Notes under the pieces: model-generated
The model's database searches: none
The model's input: only the letters and a program-made list of their open reading frames with translations
What the model was told of the DNA's origin: nothing
Source: Anticarsia gemmatalis
Lineage: Eukaryota > Arthropoda > Insecta > Lepidoptera > Erebidae
Reading direction: 5' to 3'
DNA: 64,000 nucleotides
Assembly (NCBI RefSeq): GCF_050436995.1
Contig: NC_134745.1
Location: forward strand, 2,604,001-2,668,000
Made by a program: the position numbers and the translations under genes
In this document: piece after piece, positions 23,258 to 35,094 of the stretch
How positions within the stretch are numbered: position 1 is the stretch's first letter
Layout of the letters: every line of letters starts with the position of its first letter

Positions 23258-23560
23258 CTAAACGTTTTCCTACTTGATATATTAAATTTGTAAAGTTAGG
23301 CCAGATTGTATCACTACTGATAATTTTGATAGGAGATTGTCTGTGCTTTACTATGTTGGCGTGAATTGTGGCTGCAAGGGTGGATCGATAGGCTTTTCGG
23401 GGGGAGGGTAGGGAGGGGCGCCGGGAACATTCGGCTTGTTCCCTCACCCGCCGGTAGATGCCGGGATCACGGAGGCTTTCATTCAGTGGTTAAATTTAGA
23501 ACGTTTTCAGGAGGCGTGTAAGAAGTTCACGTTTTGACCGCCAGGTGGCGTTTTGCAAAG
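23258..23560 (-). promoter_or_regulatory. GC-rich patch, possible alternative promoter or 5' exon of syndecan
   Basis: An island of high GC (especially 23380-23470) sits 0.8-1.1 kb upstream of the ectodomain exon, in otherwise AT-rich DNA. On the minus strand it contains CTATCGATCC (near the DRE promoter word TATCGATA) and ends with a good donor, TTAG|GTAAGTG, at 23258. The open frame 23250-23447 does not join the next exon in frame, so if transcribed it would be 5' UTR. A CTCF-type core, CCGCCAGGTGGCGT, lies at 23538-23551 on the plus strand. All of this is inference from composition and motifs. Confidence 0.25.
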
Positions 23561-24086
23561 TTAATGCCTTAAGAAAATCTCTCTATATAGTCGCATTGAA
23601 AAAAAGGTTGAGTAGTTTTCTTAGTTTTCTAATCGTTTATAGGCAATAACAATAATATACTAATCTATTGACGCATTCCATTTCAAAATATCATAAATAA
23701 GTAGTTTCCCGTAATAACTGGAGAATTGAGTACCGGTTACAAAAAAAAACAATCACTTTGTATAACATATCTAATTTCTTAACATAGAAATTTTCAAAAC
23801 TAAAGTTACAAGGATATTTCAACAGTAGCTCAGTCAACAACGCATCACTCAGCTAACTTCAAAGTATGCGTGTAGCAACAGAACCGGGAGGCTGTCCAAA
23901 TAAATACCTTTGCCTTTCATGTGAAGAGACAAGTGAGATGGTACGAGTCAGTTTGTAATGTTGACAACACTGTACCAAGCCTTTTTTGTTTATAATGTTG
24001 GTACATGCATAGTGGAGATTTAAATTACGCCCTATTTTTCTACGTATTATTATGGGTGTTTCAATAATTTACAGGTAGTTTTTAAA

Positions 24087-24200
24087 CTATCGCAGTTTGT
24101 ACACATAATAATTGCTAAATGAAAATATTAATTTTAATAACTCGTTCGAAACGTCGGGCAACAAATAAAGTATCGTAACTTTAAAATTCTTAGCGGGTTT
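24087..24200. repeat. Dispersed repeat family R1, copy 2
   Basis: Contains 'cgttcgaaacgtcgggcaac', 'aaataaagtatcgtaacttt' and 'ttaaaattct'. The same blocks occur at 34060-34105 ('gatcgaaacgtcgggcagca', 'aaataaggtatcctaacctt') and 55771-55810. It is a diverged fragment. Confidence 0.5.
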
Positions 24201-26876
24201 AAGACTCGTTTAGAAATATAGAAATATTTTACAGTTACGTTGCAATTTAGGCATACAACTATATGTATATCTAGATTCGTTTCAAAGTCTCCACAAAAAA
24301 ATAACATACGATGTTCCATATTGAATAATATTATGCAAACAATAACAAAAGTAATTGATATGCGTATTACAGAAGCAGTTGGAATGATATTCATACTGAT
24401 TGTTTACAGTTAAAAATTAAATACGTCATTTAAAACACAAAGCTACTGCATCTGACCACGCATTGCTATTATCATCAGACAGGCTTACACCGTAGTACAA
24501 AGGTGCATTCATAATGTTAACAAAATATTACTCGCCAATAAATATTCTGACAAATGTCGAAAACTTTCTTGGAAATCATAGGGTTCCAGAGATTAAAAAA
24601 AACGCTTTTGAGGACGGATGAATAAACAGACAGCATTATATTTTTTGTATATGTGGGCTGAACCTATGTTGCAAGATGCAATAGCAATTACTAAGTTATT
24701 ATGTAACTCAATCAAAATTAAATAAAAAAGGGGATTTCTTTTGCCCTAATGCATTGCTACGTACTCCTTTTTGTACTGTCCTTGTACAGTCCTCAGTCTT
24801 ATTCCATCTGTTCAAACACAATTCACTATCGTACCAAACTACTGCCCAGGTGCAAACCAGGTGTTCAGTTCTCAATGCACCAGTGTATATAACAGTTTAT
24901 CCCTCGTAAACACGGACAGGTCACCCCGCCCACATCATCCCCAACAATAAATAATATTTCTCATTATCCTGCGAGGGATTTACGATAAAACTCCGGCGTA
25001 ATCACACGGAATACTTGAATACCCGCTTTATATTTTATGGTGCTGGAAACCGTGAAGCTTTGTTGAAAAACGGGCAATTATTTTGGAATGACCTAAGAAA
25101 CGAAAACTGCATGTCGGAAGAGATTTTATTTTACTTATAAACACGACTGAAAATAATTATCGCTATGCAGAAAAGAAGGAAATCTACCTTCTGTAATAGA
25201 TCCAGTCGTACAATTGTTAAAAATTTAAATCAATCGAAAATAAGTCAGCACATTTAATCTCTTTCATACATTTTCAGAAGAAGACACTAAAATACAATTT
25301 TTCTGCAGTTGGTATTGACTAGCCGTATCAATAAAATTGATATTACCAAAAAAAATAGTTCTCGTAAATTGCACTAGGGGCGCTGATCCGATTTTCATAC
25401 TTAACTAGACTTTTTTAAATTTTATCACGGTAAGAAGTTTTTTTTTGCTCTATATGGAATCTGTTTAATATTAGAATAGCATAATAACATTTATAAACAT
25501 TTTTATAAACATAAATTTGCCTGTTTGAAGAAATGCCTATAGCAGCCATTTCCTTTGAAGTAGTAAGTAACAAGTTTTACATGTTCCCTTGTAACATCAA
25601 ACGATGACGTACGGATTATTTAGATTTATACAAATGTGAGTATGTATGTAAAGATATGTTTCTTGTATATGTTTTAACGAAATATGGAAAATAATTAAAT
25701 AAATAGAACTATTTACCTCTTTCTAGTAGATTACAACGCTGGAAAACAGTTTAATAAATGGTTATGTTTACTTTTTCTAGTAAATTAGAATATTGTCAAG
25801 ATAAGAAAATAATCAGTTTAATTTTCTTTTTATATTTTATAATCGTAAAGATTTTCCCAATCTATGTTCCTTTAGCAGTTGTTTTATAAAAAGCGTCAAC
25901 ATTTTGAGTACAGTTTTTCATAGCCAAATTAACTGTATGAAGAAGACATGAAGAATAGATTTAAATAAGTTCAAGTGCAGTACGCACTTTCTTTACAATA
26001 TAACTATGGTATACAGATTCTAGCTTCAATTTAACCTACACATTTTGTAGATCGAATATTGTTGTTAAAAAGCTACACGCTGCAGAAATCGCTTTCTAGA
26101 GTAAAGCTAGGCAGCACAGTAAAGTTAAATATTTAATAAACACGATATAATCTGTAAACCACATCGCGATAGCTTAAGGTGCTGAACACAGGTTACGGCG
26201 CAATTTAAAGTAAGTAATATTTATTTAACGAGAGATTATGGTCAAACGACTGTTTAGCTAATGGTTACAAGCTTTGGATAGGAATCTGAGCTTCATTTTC
26301 TATTAAACATAGGTAACGAAATTAAGAAGTATACAAATTACTCACAGATAGCTGATTCTTCAAAAGAACGAAAATTTGATGTTACCTAAATGTAAAATAA
26401 TATTTCTTTTGACTATTTTTGGAACCCTGCTAACAAGAACCTTGGTATCTATGAGATTGTAAAGTATACTTCTACAAAGATCATAAAATACATATTACGG
26501 GGTGTAAAGCTGTAATGTTTCCAAACACCGTACAACAATGTCAAATAAGATTTTTCATACATTCAGAACCTATTATCATCAGACCACGGATAACAGCAAC
26601 GAAACGTTCCATAAAAATGATAGCACCAAGCACTTCCTACTGATAACTCTTGCCTCTCACTTACTCAAGCAGCTATTACTATATGCTATCCTTGTCTCGC
26701 AAGGAACTTTGATCGCAAAATGACGATAGCGTATATGAATGCAAATGAGTTTAAAAGGTGTACTTGGATGGTGTAACTTGGTATTATCTTTGGCTGAACT
26801 CCAGAAGTGGCTTTGCGACTGTTTAGACTTGCGCGGTGTAAGTCGCTAGATTGCGTAGGTCATGGATTGGAATATA

Positions 26877-28481
26877 CAGGGTGTCCCAAAACTCAACGAT
26901 AATCCGAGACAGGATGAAAGCCCAAGTCATACCAGTTCTAGGAAAAATAAAAAAAAAATTCCATATCACTTAGTTCAGCAATAATATACATTTTTCAAAA
27001 AAGTAGAAATTCCACACCCTTGGTCGCATTTTCAAGTCCTGTGATCACCAATGTCACAATTTCGCTGTGTTTTTTTGAATTTCATGATCTTCATTAAATA
27101 TGCTATTAATCGTAAAACAAATTTATGCACAAAACATTGTTAATTTAATAAAAAAAGTTAAGTTTTAGTGAGTCATGGTTCACAAAAATATCGTTAGTCA
27201 ACTTTGACGCTTCATATTGAAAAAAAAATGTACTACACTACCTTTGGCAAGTTATTTCAAAAGTTGGCGCATTTAATCAAGATTTCAAAATGGTATAACA
27301 CTTGCCACTTTTCTTGCCATTAAAAATGTTATTTTTATTTGAACGAAGAGTATCCTCGCAGATGGATCAGACCCAGTGGTACAACTTTATGGCCTCCTCG
27401 TTCCCCCGATCTAAATCAAGAAGATATTTTTTGACTGGGAATGCATAAAAGAAAAAGTCTATTCAAAATCAATACAAAATCTATCAGAACTTAGCCAGAA
27501 AATTGACACAGCGTCAGAGGAAGTAAATGCAAGGAATTTTGCTTGACTAGTGAAAATATCGTTTGTACGCCGTTGCAGCGCCTGTATTCGTGCCAGAGGA
27601 AAACGATTCGGTAGTACTTTAGTTTAAGGAGAATAATTAAATAAGAACGATAGTTCGTTAATTGTTTTTTTTTTTATAATTATTACCTATTATGTTTATT
27701 ACATTAAATATTGGTTATGGACTGATTCAATTACTTCTTTACTAAAAATAATTGCTTTCCTCTGGCACGAATACAGGCGCTGCAACGGCGTACAAACGAT
27801 ATTTTCACTAGTCAAGCAAAATTCCTTCCATTTACTTCCTCTGACGCTGTGTCAATTTTCTAGCTAAGTTCTGATAGATTTTGTATTGATTTTGAATAGA
27901 CTTTTTCTTTTATGCATTCCCAGTCAAAAAATATCTACTTGATTTAGATCGGGGGAACGAGGAGGCCATAAAGTTGTACCACTGCGTCCGATCCATCTGC
28001 GAGGATACTCTTCGTTCAAATAAAAATAACATTTTTAATGGCAAGAAAAGTGGCAAGTGTTATACCATTTTGAAATCTTGATTAAATGCGCCAACTTTTG
28101 AAATAACTTGCCAAAGGTAGTGTAGTACATTTTTTTTTCAATATGAAGCGTCAAAGTTGACTAACTATATTTTTGTGAACCATGACTCACTAAAACTTAA
28201 CTTTTTTTATTAAATTAACAATGTTTTGTGCATAAATTTGTTTTACGATTAATAGTATATTTAATGAAGATCATGAAATTCAAAAAAACACAGCGAAATT
28301 GTGACATTGGTGATCACAGGACTTGAAAATGCGACCAAGGGTGTGGAATTTCTACTTTTTTGAAAAATGTATATTATTGCTGAACTAAGTGATATGGAAT
28401 TTTTTTTTTATTTTTCCTAGAACTGGTATGACTTGGCCTTTCATCCTGTCTCGGATTATCGTTGAGTTTTGGGACACCCTG
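26877..28481. mobile_element. Foldback element with 732-bp inverted arms, mariner-like origin
   Basis: 26877-27608 is the near-perfect reverse complement of 27750-28481: every position pairs at a constant sum of 55358, from the outer CAGGGTGTCCC ends inward, with only scattered mismatches. The spacer is 141 bp. TA flanks each end, as for Tc1/mariner insertions. The left arm (plus strand, about 27370-27600) carries a decayed C-terminal transposase fragment. It holds PRSPDLN (the region of the third catalytic Asp) and, after stops and frame changes, KEKVY and RRCSACIRARG, as in mariner-like proteins. No complete enzyme remains. If transcribed, the arms would form a long dsRNA hairpin. Confidence 0.9.
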
Positions 28482-31400
28482 TAGAAGGGGAAAGATACAC
28501 ACTCTTTGAATTCAATAGCATTATACCTTTATTTTAAAGAGACTTTGATGATATTAATGTCTTACTTACGTTATAGGTTATTGGAATAAATCTATGAGGG
28601 TGAATAAATTCTGTGAGAGAGAACATTTTAAAGGATGGTTAACCGATTTGTGTAATATTGTGCGGTTTTTTCTGATTTGACATTACATAGCTTCAACAAC
28701 GTTTTAACATTATGATTAAAATTTAATTGTAATTCTAACGACACCCTTTTATTTGCATTAGAACACTTTAACGTGCTCTGTATCCACGGTTACAAGGAGA
28801 TAGATATCAAACTCGAATTTGAGAACAATTATGATCAAAATACAATAGAAATTACTGCTGAATCATAAGGTTCTTCTCTAAATCGATCAATTCTTGCCAC
28901 TCTATCCCCCCTTAATCCTGAAACATTCTGGTACCAGATACCGAAAATCCAATCCCATCACGGAGTTTGGAGTTTTAATCGCAATTTATTTACGGGCCCT
29001 TACGGAAAATAATTTAAAAACTTTTTGGCCAACAATCCGTAGCGGTCCATAGATTAATAGGCATGAAGGGCGACATTTTACAAAGGGCTCTTTACCTGAA
29101 CGGGATAAGGGATAGTATTATGGGTTCAATGACTGGCAATTTTGCTTTATGCAGTCGTTCTGAATCCACAATGATGAAATTAAGGAGTGTACTTGGATCT
29201 ACGTTGTTGGGAAAGTTGTATCGGATTAACTTTGCAGTTTTCGATCTATACTAATAATATAGAAAACTTGAGATACTCCTTCTTTGGAAGTCGGTTTGAA
29301 TATTTCATCTTTTAGGCTTTCACGGATAAACTAATAAAACAATTTGGAAATAAAAATACTGTTATGCCCCAAAAATATGCCCCAAGGAAAGGTTACATCT
29401 TTTAATAGCAAACGTGGCTAAAACCAAGACGAGCATAGGAGTCTTTATTTTTTTTTAGATCTTGTTGTTTTATTCTTCAGTAGCTATTTTCAAGACTGAC
29501 TTTTCTTAGACTAGGTAAGTAAGTAAGTACAGGAACGGGAACTATTTCTGTGTGCATTTTACATCGCGATAACGGTTAAGCTTATCGGTCTGCAGACTAG
29601 CTGCGAAAAAGATTTCTAACATCAGTGATCGTTTACATAGCCGATAACATGTACAATACTGAAGGTAGCTATTAATTCTGATACTTTCCAAAGAATTTAT
29701 AATCATCAATATAATAGATACAATTATATTAAACTCTTCCGTAACTGAGTGACTGGTGAACAACACACAGCCGCAACTACTGAGCGTAGAAAGTTAAAAT
29801 TTGGTATACATATTCCTTAGGAAGTGTAGAGGAGTACTAAGAGATGATTTTAAGAAATTTTCCTTTAAAGGGCGTAAAATTCCACGCGGGTTTAGTCGCG
29901 GGCGGAAAGGTTAACTAAAGCTAAAATATAATTATACACGCGGGGTGTCGAAATTTAACCCATCACTGTCCCACTGCTGGTCTAGAGAGACTAGAGGAAG
30001 GCTTAGGTTCGGTTGATAAAATCGTTTCTGCAGGTAGTTAGGTATTCCTATTCTAGGCTTACTATATTATACCTACACTGACGGCAACATAATGTATGTG
30101 TACTAATTGAGTGCTATCAATATTGGCACAGTAAATGGCAGGCCTGACCCGAACTGCCCATTTATCTCTAGTAATGTACTACATATACTATGTTGAGACA
30201 ATACGGTTTACGAATTAGAGGATACATTTCAAATATATTCTGTTACTGGTAAGATGCAGGTTCATTTAAAAATGGTCGCCTGGAATTTGCTAGTTTTTCT
30301 TATTGGCTACTTTTTCTCTGTCACTTAACATGCTAGTTTCTTAGTTAAAAAAATAGGTTTTTAAGAGGTTCTTCTTTATCAGTCAGGATGAAAAGTACCG
30401 ATTTTAATGCTACAGTACAGGTATTGTTTTAGACTATACTTATTATTTTGGGATAAATAAAATTATGTACCCAAAAGTGCCGGTGTTTCGTTTACAGATA
30501 AATGCTTTGATTTGACAATCCTTTCGCAACGGGTGCAGTTCAATATTTTTATGAAAACACCACTAATTGTAAGGATGCTTAAAGCCTATGGCATGATAAA
30601 TGCAAAAAACGTACTACATAGGTATTTTCTCCAAGGGTAAAATTACAGCGCTATACGCTTACATTTCGTTACGGCACTATAGATCGACACAACATATTGA
30701 ATAAAAGATGGAGTCGCTACGTAAAATAGCCTTTCCTGCAACATGAATAAATATTTGATATTCATATTTTGTAAATAATCGGTAGTCCCATGAGGAACGC
30801 TGGGTAATACGTAAGCGTTTTAACGCTACACTCCCACGTGGAGCTTACACAAACGGTTAATCCCTTTGATATGGAACTACGACAGTTGACCGGAATAACT
30901 AGGCCACGGATTTTTGTTAAATAAACCTACAACATGTACATTTTTTTTATCACAGATACTCTATAGCCATACAAGTGTAAAAGTATCTTTACGATGAAAA
31001 AGCTAAAGCAATAAGGCTTTGTGTAATACTTATCCAAGGAATTTCATAACAATTCTCCCCACCTAATATATCAACAACAATATTTCAGAACAACTAAATT
31101 AGGGCGCCAACGAAATTCATATCACAAGGAAACGTCGAAAGAAGCAAAAGCAATTCCACACACATGCCTACATGATGAACTAACACATAACGAACACCGG
31201 CACCAGACATATGGCAAAACTTCGCGTTTCTGAACGAACCACATATTCCCGAACGACTTCACAACTGTCAACTGTCACACTGTTTTTCATTAAACGCAAT
31301 TTGATATTCGAACGGCGTCCTAAGCCGGCTTAAAAAGTTAAACAGAGGCTCTTTGTGAAAACCTTTAAATATGCGTTGAATTTTCAAGTGGACGCAAAAG

Positions 31401-33964
31401 GCGAATGTTTAAAATGTACAAAGTTTAATGGAAATCCGTTGCGCTAAGGGAATATTAAGGGGTAATGGGCTAGTTGACATCACACCGTTCTTATCTGAGG
31501 GCGTTAGGACTGATGGGATAAGTTCCTCTGGATTTATGTTTGAGGTTCACTTGTACTGTACTACTATATGTGTAGGTGCCTAAGCTTTGTCTGTGAGGAG
31601 TTCGTTTGACGTATATTCACGTTAATCAAAATATTGAAATTTATACACATGCAGATAAAAATAAGGTTTACAGATTAATCAATAACGAACTTCAAAACCG
31701 TATCACTAGAATAACAGTAGGAAACTTTTCAGACTTCATTGTGTCAAAGAACTGTTATTTCAAGTAACGAAATAATCATCTCAAGACAAATGTTTAGCCA
31801 TTTTATACTCAGAAACACTTACTTTATATACAATTTCCACTCACAAACATCTATATTTCATCGCAGCGACTCGTAAAACATTCACAGTCGGAAACTTCAA
31901 GGCGAAACAGGGTCGAAACTTATAATAATTCTCACAAAACAAAAAGGCATTACTCAACACTTTTAACATGTCACGCCGATAGTTCACAATAAAGTCGTTC
32001 ACACCACTTTATAAGGCCGCCGGGAACTTACTACTTTTGTCTCTATTTGTTACAAACTCCAATATGTCAAATAGGAAAGTTTCTTCAATACTACCCGCGT
32101 GGTTTAGTTACAAATTTTATTATTCAGCCGATATCCCGGCTCGGCTATTGATTTATTGCCCGAAGGAAAAATAAAGTAAGGGTTAAGAATTTGGCAGGCT
32201 TTCTTATTTGTGACTGTGTTCCGTTTACTGACTGTTTTTACTGCATTGCTTACGGCATGTGAAGTTTTTAAGGCCGTACTTCCGATGTTATAGATACCAA
32301 CTAGATTTATGGCAGACGGGATTGTCTTACATTCAGTCAATATTGGAGAATATTTTTACACATTTTATCACGAGTAAAAACCAATTCTTAGACAGTAAAG
32401 TACGAGCAATTTAGTTGCACAATCGCCGATCACTAATGCCAGAAGTAAAACACCTCTTTTTGTATTAAAAATGAGTTCAAGAATTGATTAACAATATACG
32501 CTACAATGAACCGATACAAAATCTTTCCGTTCAGAATTTTCTGCAGTCCAATTTAAATCCCAAACGTGATCAAATGAAAACGTTTGGAGTGTCATTCGAT
32601 TGGTTCCACTGAGGTGGCATCGTTAGACCAGATAAACTTGACCTCTCTAAGCTGAGCCGCTTCCTTTACATGGCCGCATTGTGTGCGGGGCCTGAGGGGA
32701 CAGGAAGGTCACGGTAGGCTGGTGGTTATATTGGGTCAGCCGTTGTGTTACGTGCATGTAACTATTGTGTGGTTCAAGTGATAAGCTAATGTTTGGGAAG
32801 GTTTAAAGTACCTATTGTGTTGGGTCCAATGTTGGAAGAAAAGGGATTCTTTTTGGAAATGTACGTAAATTGTGCATGACACTGTTATTTCGGTATGAGG
32901 GTAAAAGCTTCAGTATGTAGGTCTATGTGTAACGATGATGCGGATTGAGGATTGGAAGCAAATGAACCAACCTCAAGACAATTTTCACGTCAAATATCCT
33001 ATGAAGTAATTTAAATATTGTTCTACTCTGTGTATATTAATTGACGTTTATGTTCTCCCTCGACTGTTTACGGCTGTATTTGGAATAGCAATAGCACAAA
33101 AAGGTTACAATTCTCATTTAAAAAGCAGATACAAGATTTATTTTCTTCTATATTATTTTCAAGATGTATTAAAAAAGTCATGCAAATTTGGCACTCCAAG
33201 CGCTAGAAACATCTTGAAATAATCCTAAAAAGCCATTGTGTATAACAGACTAATTAGAAAAAATTGATAAATAACTCAAAGAAATGGAAACTTGGAAAAG
33301 AAAAACGTATGACGGAGATAAATGAAGAGGCTGAGTAAAAACGTTAGCAAGCCGAGAAAGTACTGGAGCTCTGAAGTTTACAATATAGCTTTATTAATAC
33401 TACAATGAGCATAATGAGACGCTAATGTTGTTTTAAAACTAGTTTCTTTGAACAACTTTTTATTACTGAGTGAATTTGTTTTTGAAATGCCCGTTTGACT
33501 TTGCTTTTAAAATACTGATGCTTTGAGACTGTCGTAGAAAAGATAATGTATTTCGAGTTCTGACATTGCACATCACTGCAGTAATTGTTTGAAGGAAAAA
33601 ATATAACTATCTAAAACATAAATTTGTCGAGCATTTTTAGTCCAGTTTGTGTATTTATGATCAGCTGGAGTTTGATTGTGGTGTGCTGTGGGGTTTTTGT
33701 TACCGCATAACAGCAGGAGATTGACTGTACTGACCATAACAACCGGCTAGCAATCTACAAATATTGTATGAAAACCTTAACAGCGCCTCTGGCGGGCGCC
33801 CTGGAAAAAAAATTTGCTGTACATTTTAAATGTCAAACTTAGATAGCCATAGTACAGAGCATAAAAAATCGTGCCACGGAAGACTGAATGGAATTTGATA
33901 ACCAGGTGTGAGAAATAAAAAAAGCCCAGAGATGGACTGTGTATTCAGATAGTCTTATTCCCTA
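28482..33964. other. Noncoding stretch with minor repeat fragments
   Basis: No gene is recognised. At 29765-29920 there is a tail resembling dispersed lepidopteran repeats ('aagttaaaatttggtataca' then 'cgcgggcggaaagg'). At 29955-30005 a fragment 'actgtcccactgctggtct' resembles the repeat at 17820. A GC-richer, non-repeat patch is at 32590-32720. Open frames are short and without domains. Confidence 0.4.
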
Positions 33965-34155
33965 TTACATAGAAGTAATCGAAACGTTTTTAAACTCTCG
34001 CGACTAGTACACATAATATTATAATGCAACGGGTCTTATACGCGATTGTATAAGACCCGATCGAAACGTCGGGCAGCAAATAAGGTATCCTAACCTTTAA
34101 ATTTTCAATCGCGTATAAGACCCGTTGCATTATAATATTATAATCGAAACGTATT
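33965..34155. repeat. Dispersed repeat family R1, copy 3, with a 36-bp inverted repeat
   Basis: 34013-34048 and 34106-34141 are exact reverse complements (36 bp). They include CAACGGGTCTTATACGCGAT. A second, inner hairpin pairs CGGGTCTTATA (34030-34040) with 34049-34059. Between the arms lies the R1 block 'gatcgaaacgtcgggcagca' and 'aataaggtatcctaaccttt'. The word 'gggtcttata' thus occurs three times. The structure suggests a fold-back rearrangement of an R1 copy. Confidence 0.7.
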
Positions 34156-34499
34156 ATTTCACCTGTGATTTTGCCAGTGTCAAGTGTTCACATCGCGGTT
34201 CTTCCATGACCTATCCCATAAAACATCCCGTCTATTTTATACAGCCTCGTTAGCCGTACTGACCTACATGTGTAAACAAAATGTGTTATTGAATGTTGGG
34301 TCAGCTAACTCGTGTTTCGTATTTATTCGTTACAATTGACAAGCTGATAGCAAACCTTCAGATAACGATGATGTGAAATCAACCCTACGACTTGTACCTT
34401 AAGGTTGGAAATAATTTAGCAAGTGTAGATTAGCATTGATTAATGTTCTCTAGGTTTATTAGTCGGAAGTTTGTTGATATCTTTGTTTGTATATATGTT
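34156..34499. other. Short AT-rich spacer, nothing recognised
   Basis: No open frame or repeat boundary is visible between the R1 copy and the inverted-repeat element. Confidence 0.35.
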
Positions 34500-34500
34500 A

Positions 34501-35094
34501 CTGTAAAAGCCCGGACTGTGGTAAATCCTGAGATTTTCCGGTAAAACCTAAGATTTACCAACTCTCAATGGTAAAAGTCCGAACAATTCTTTTATTTCGA
34601 ACTTTTACCCCTATTCACTTGGTAAATCTTAGGATATACCTCAAGGGCAGGTAAATGTAGGTAATATAAAGTAAGTTTATAGTTATAAAGAAGGAGTTTT
34701 CGGCAAACCCACATGGGTAGGTTAGGTTAGAAGGCTGAGGTGGGAGCGAGCGAAGCGAAGCTCCCACCTCAGCCTTCGTGGTTATTTTTTTTTAAACCAC
34801 TCAGAAGGAGGAGCCCCGCGAAGCGGGCCTCCGGCGACATCTTCAATATCTCATTATAACTATGTTACAGCATATAATTATATCCCTAGCAATATCATTA
34901 TATTACGGCTCAAACACATTATAATATGACTTTATCAACTTTTACCGTGTCATTATGTAAATCCTAAGATTTGCCAATTAAATGGTGGTAAAAGTTCGAA
35001 ATAAAAGAACGTTCGGACTTTTACCATTGAGAGTTGGTAAATCTTAGGTTTTACCGGAAAATCTTAGGATTTACCACAGTTCGGGCTTTTACAG
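34501..35094. mobile_element. 594-bp inverted-repeat transposon (MITE-like)
   Basis: Ends are inverted repeats of about 108 bp with only a few mismatches: CTGTAAAAGCCCGGACTGTG on the left, and reversed on the right CTGTAAAAGCCCGAACTGTG. Both are flanked by TA. The arms hold repeated words such as GGTAAATCYTAAGATTT and GGTAAAAGTYCGAA. No transposase is encoded, so it would move only with an enzyme supplied elsewhere. The centre contains two GC-rich hairpins (34730-34777 and about 34808-34833), which may be a nested insertion. Confidence 0.85.
34730..34777. repeat. 18-bp perfect hairpin nested in the inverted-repeat element
   Basis: GAAGGCTGAGGTGGGAGC (34730-34747) pairs fully with 34760-34777 across the 12-base loop gagcgaagcgaa. 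A second GC-rich stem-loop follows: GGAGCCCCGC, loop gaa, GCGGGCCTCC. Both loops carry GAAG words. The GC content contrasts strongly with the host element. Confidence 0.8.

Larger units (their letters stand above)
22469..26876 (-). other. Sdc: Start of a very long syndecan 5' intron
   Basis: From the acceptor at 22469 upstream I see no exon that joins in frame. Apart from the GC-rich patch at 23258-23560 and one R1 repeat copy, the stretch is plain AT-rich DNA. A weak SINE-like word or short frames occur, but none is supported as a gene. Confidence 0.5.
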
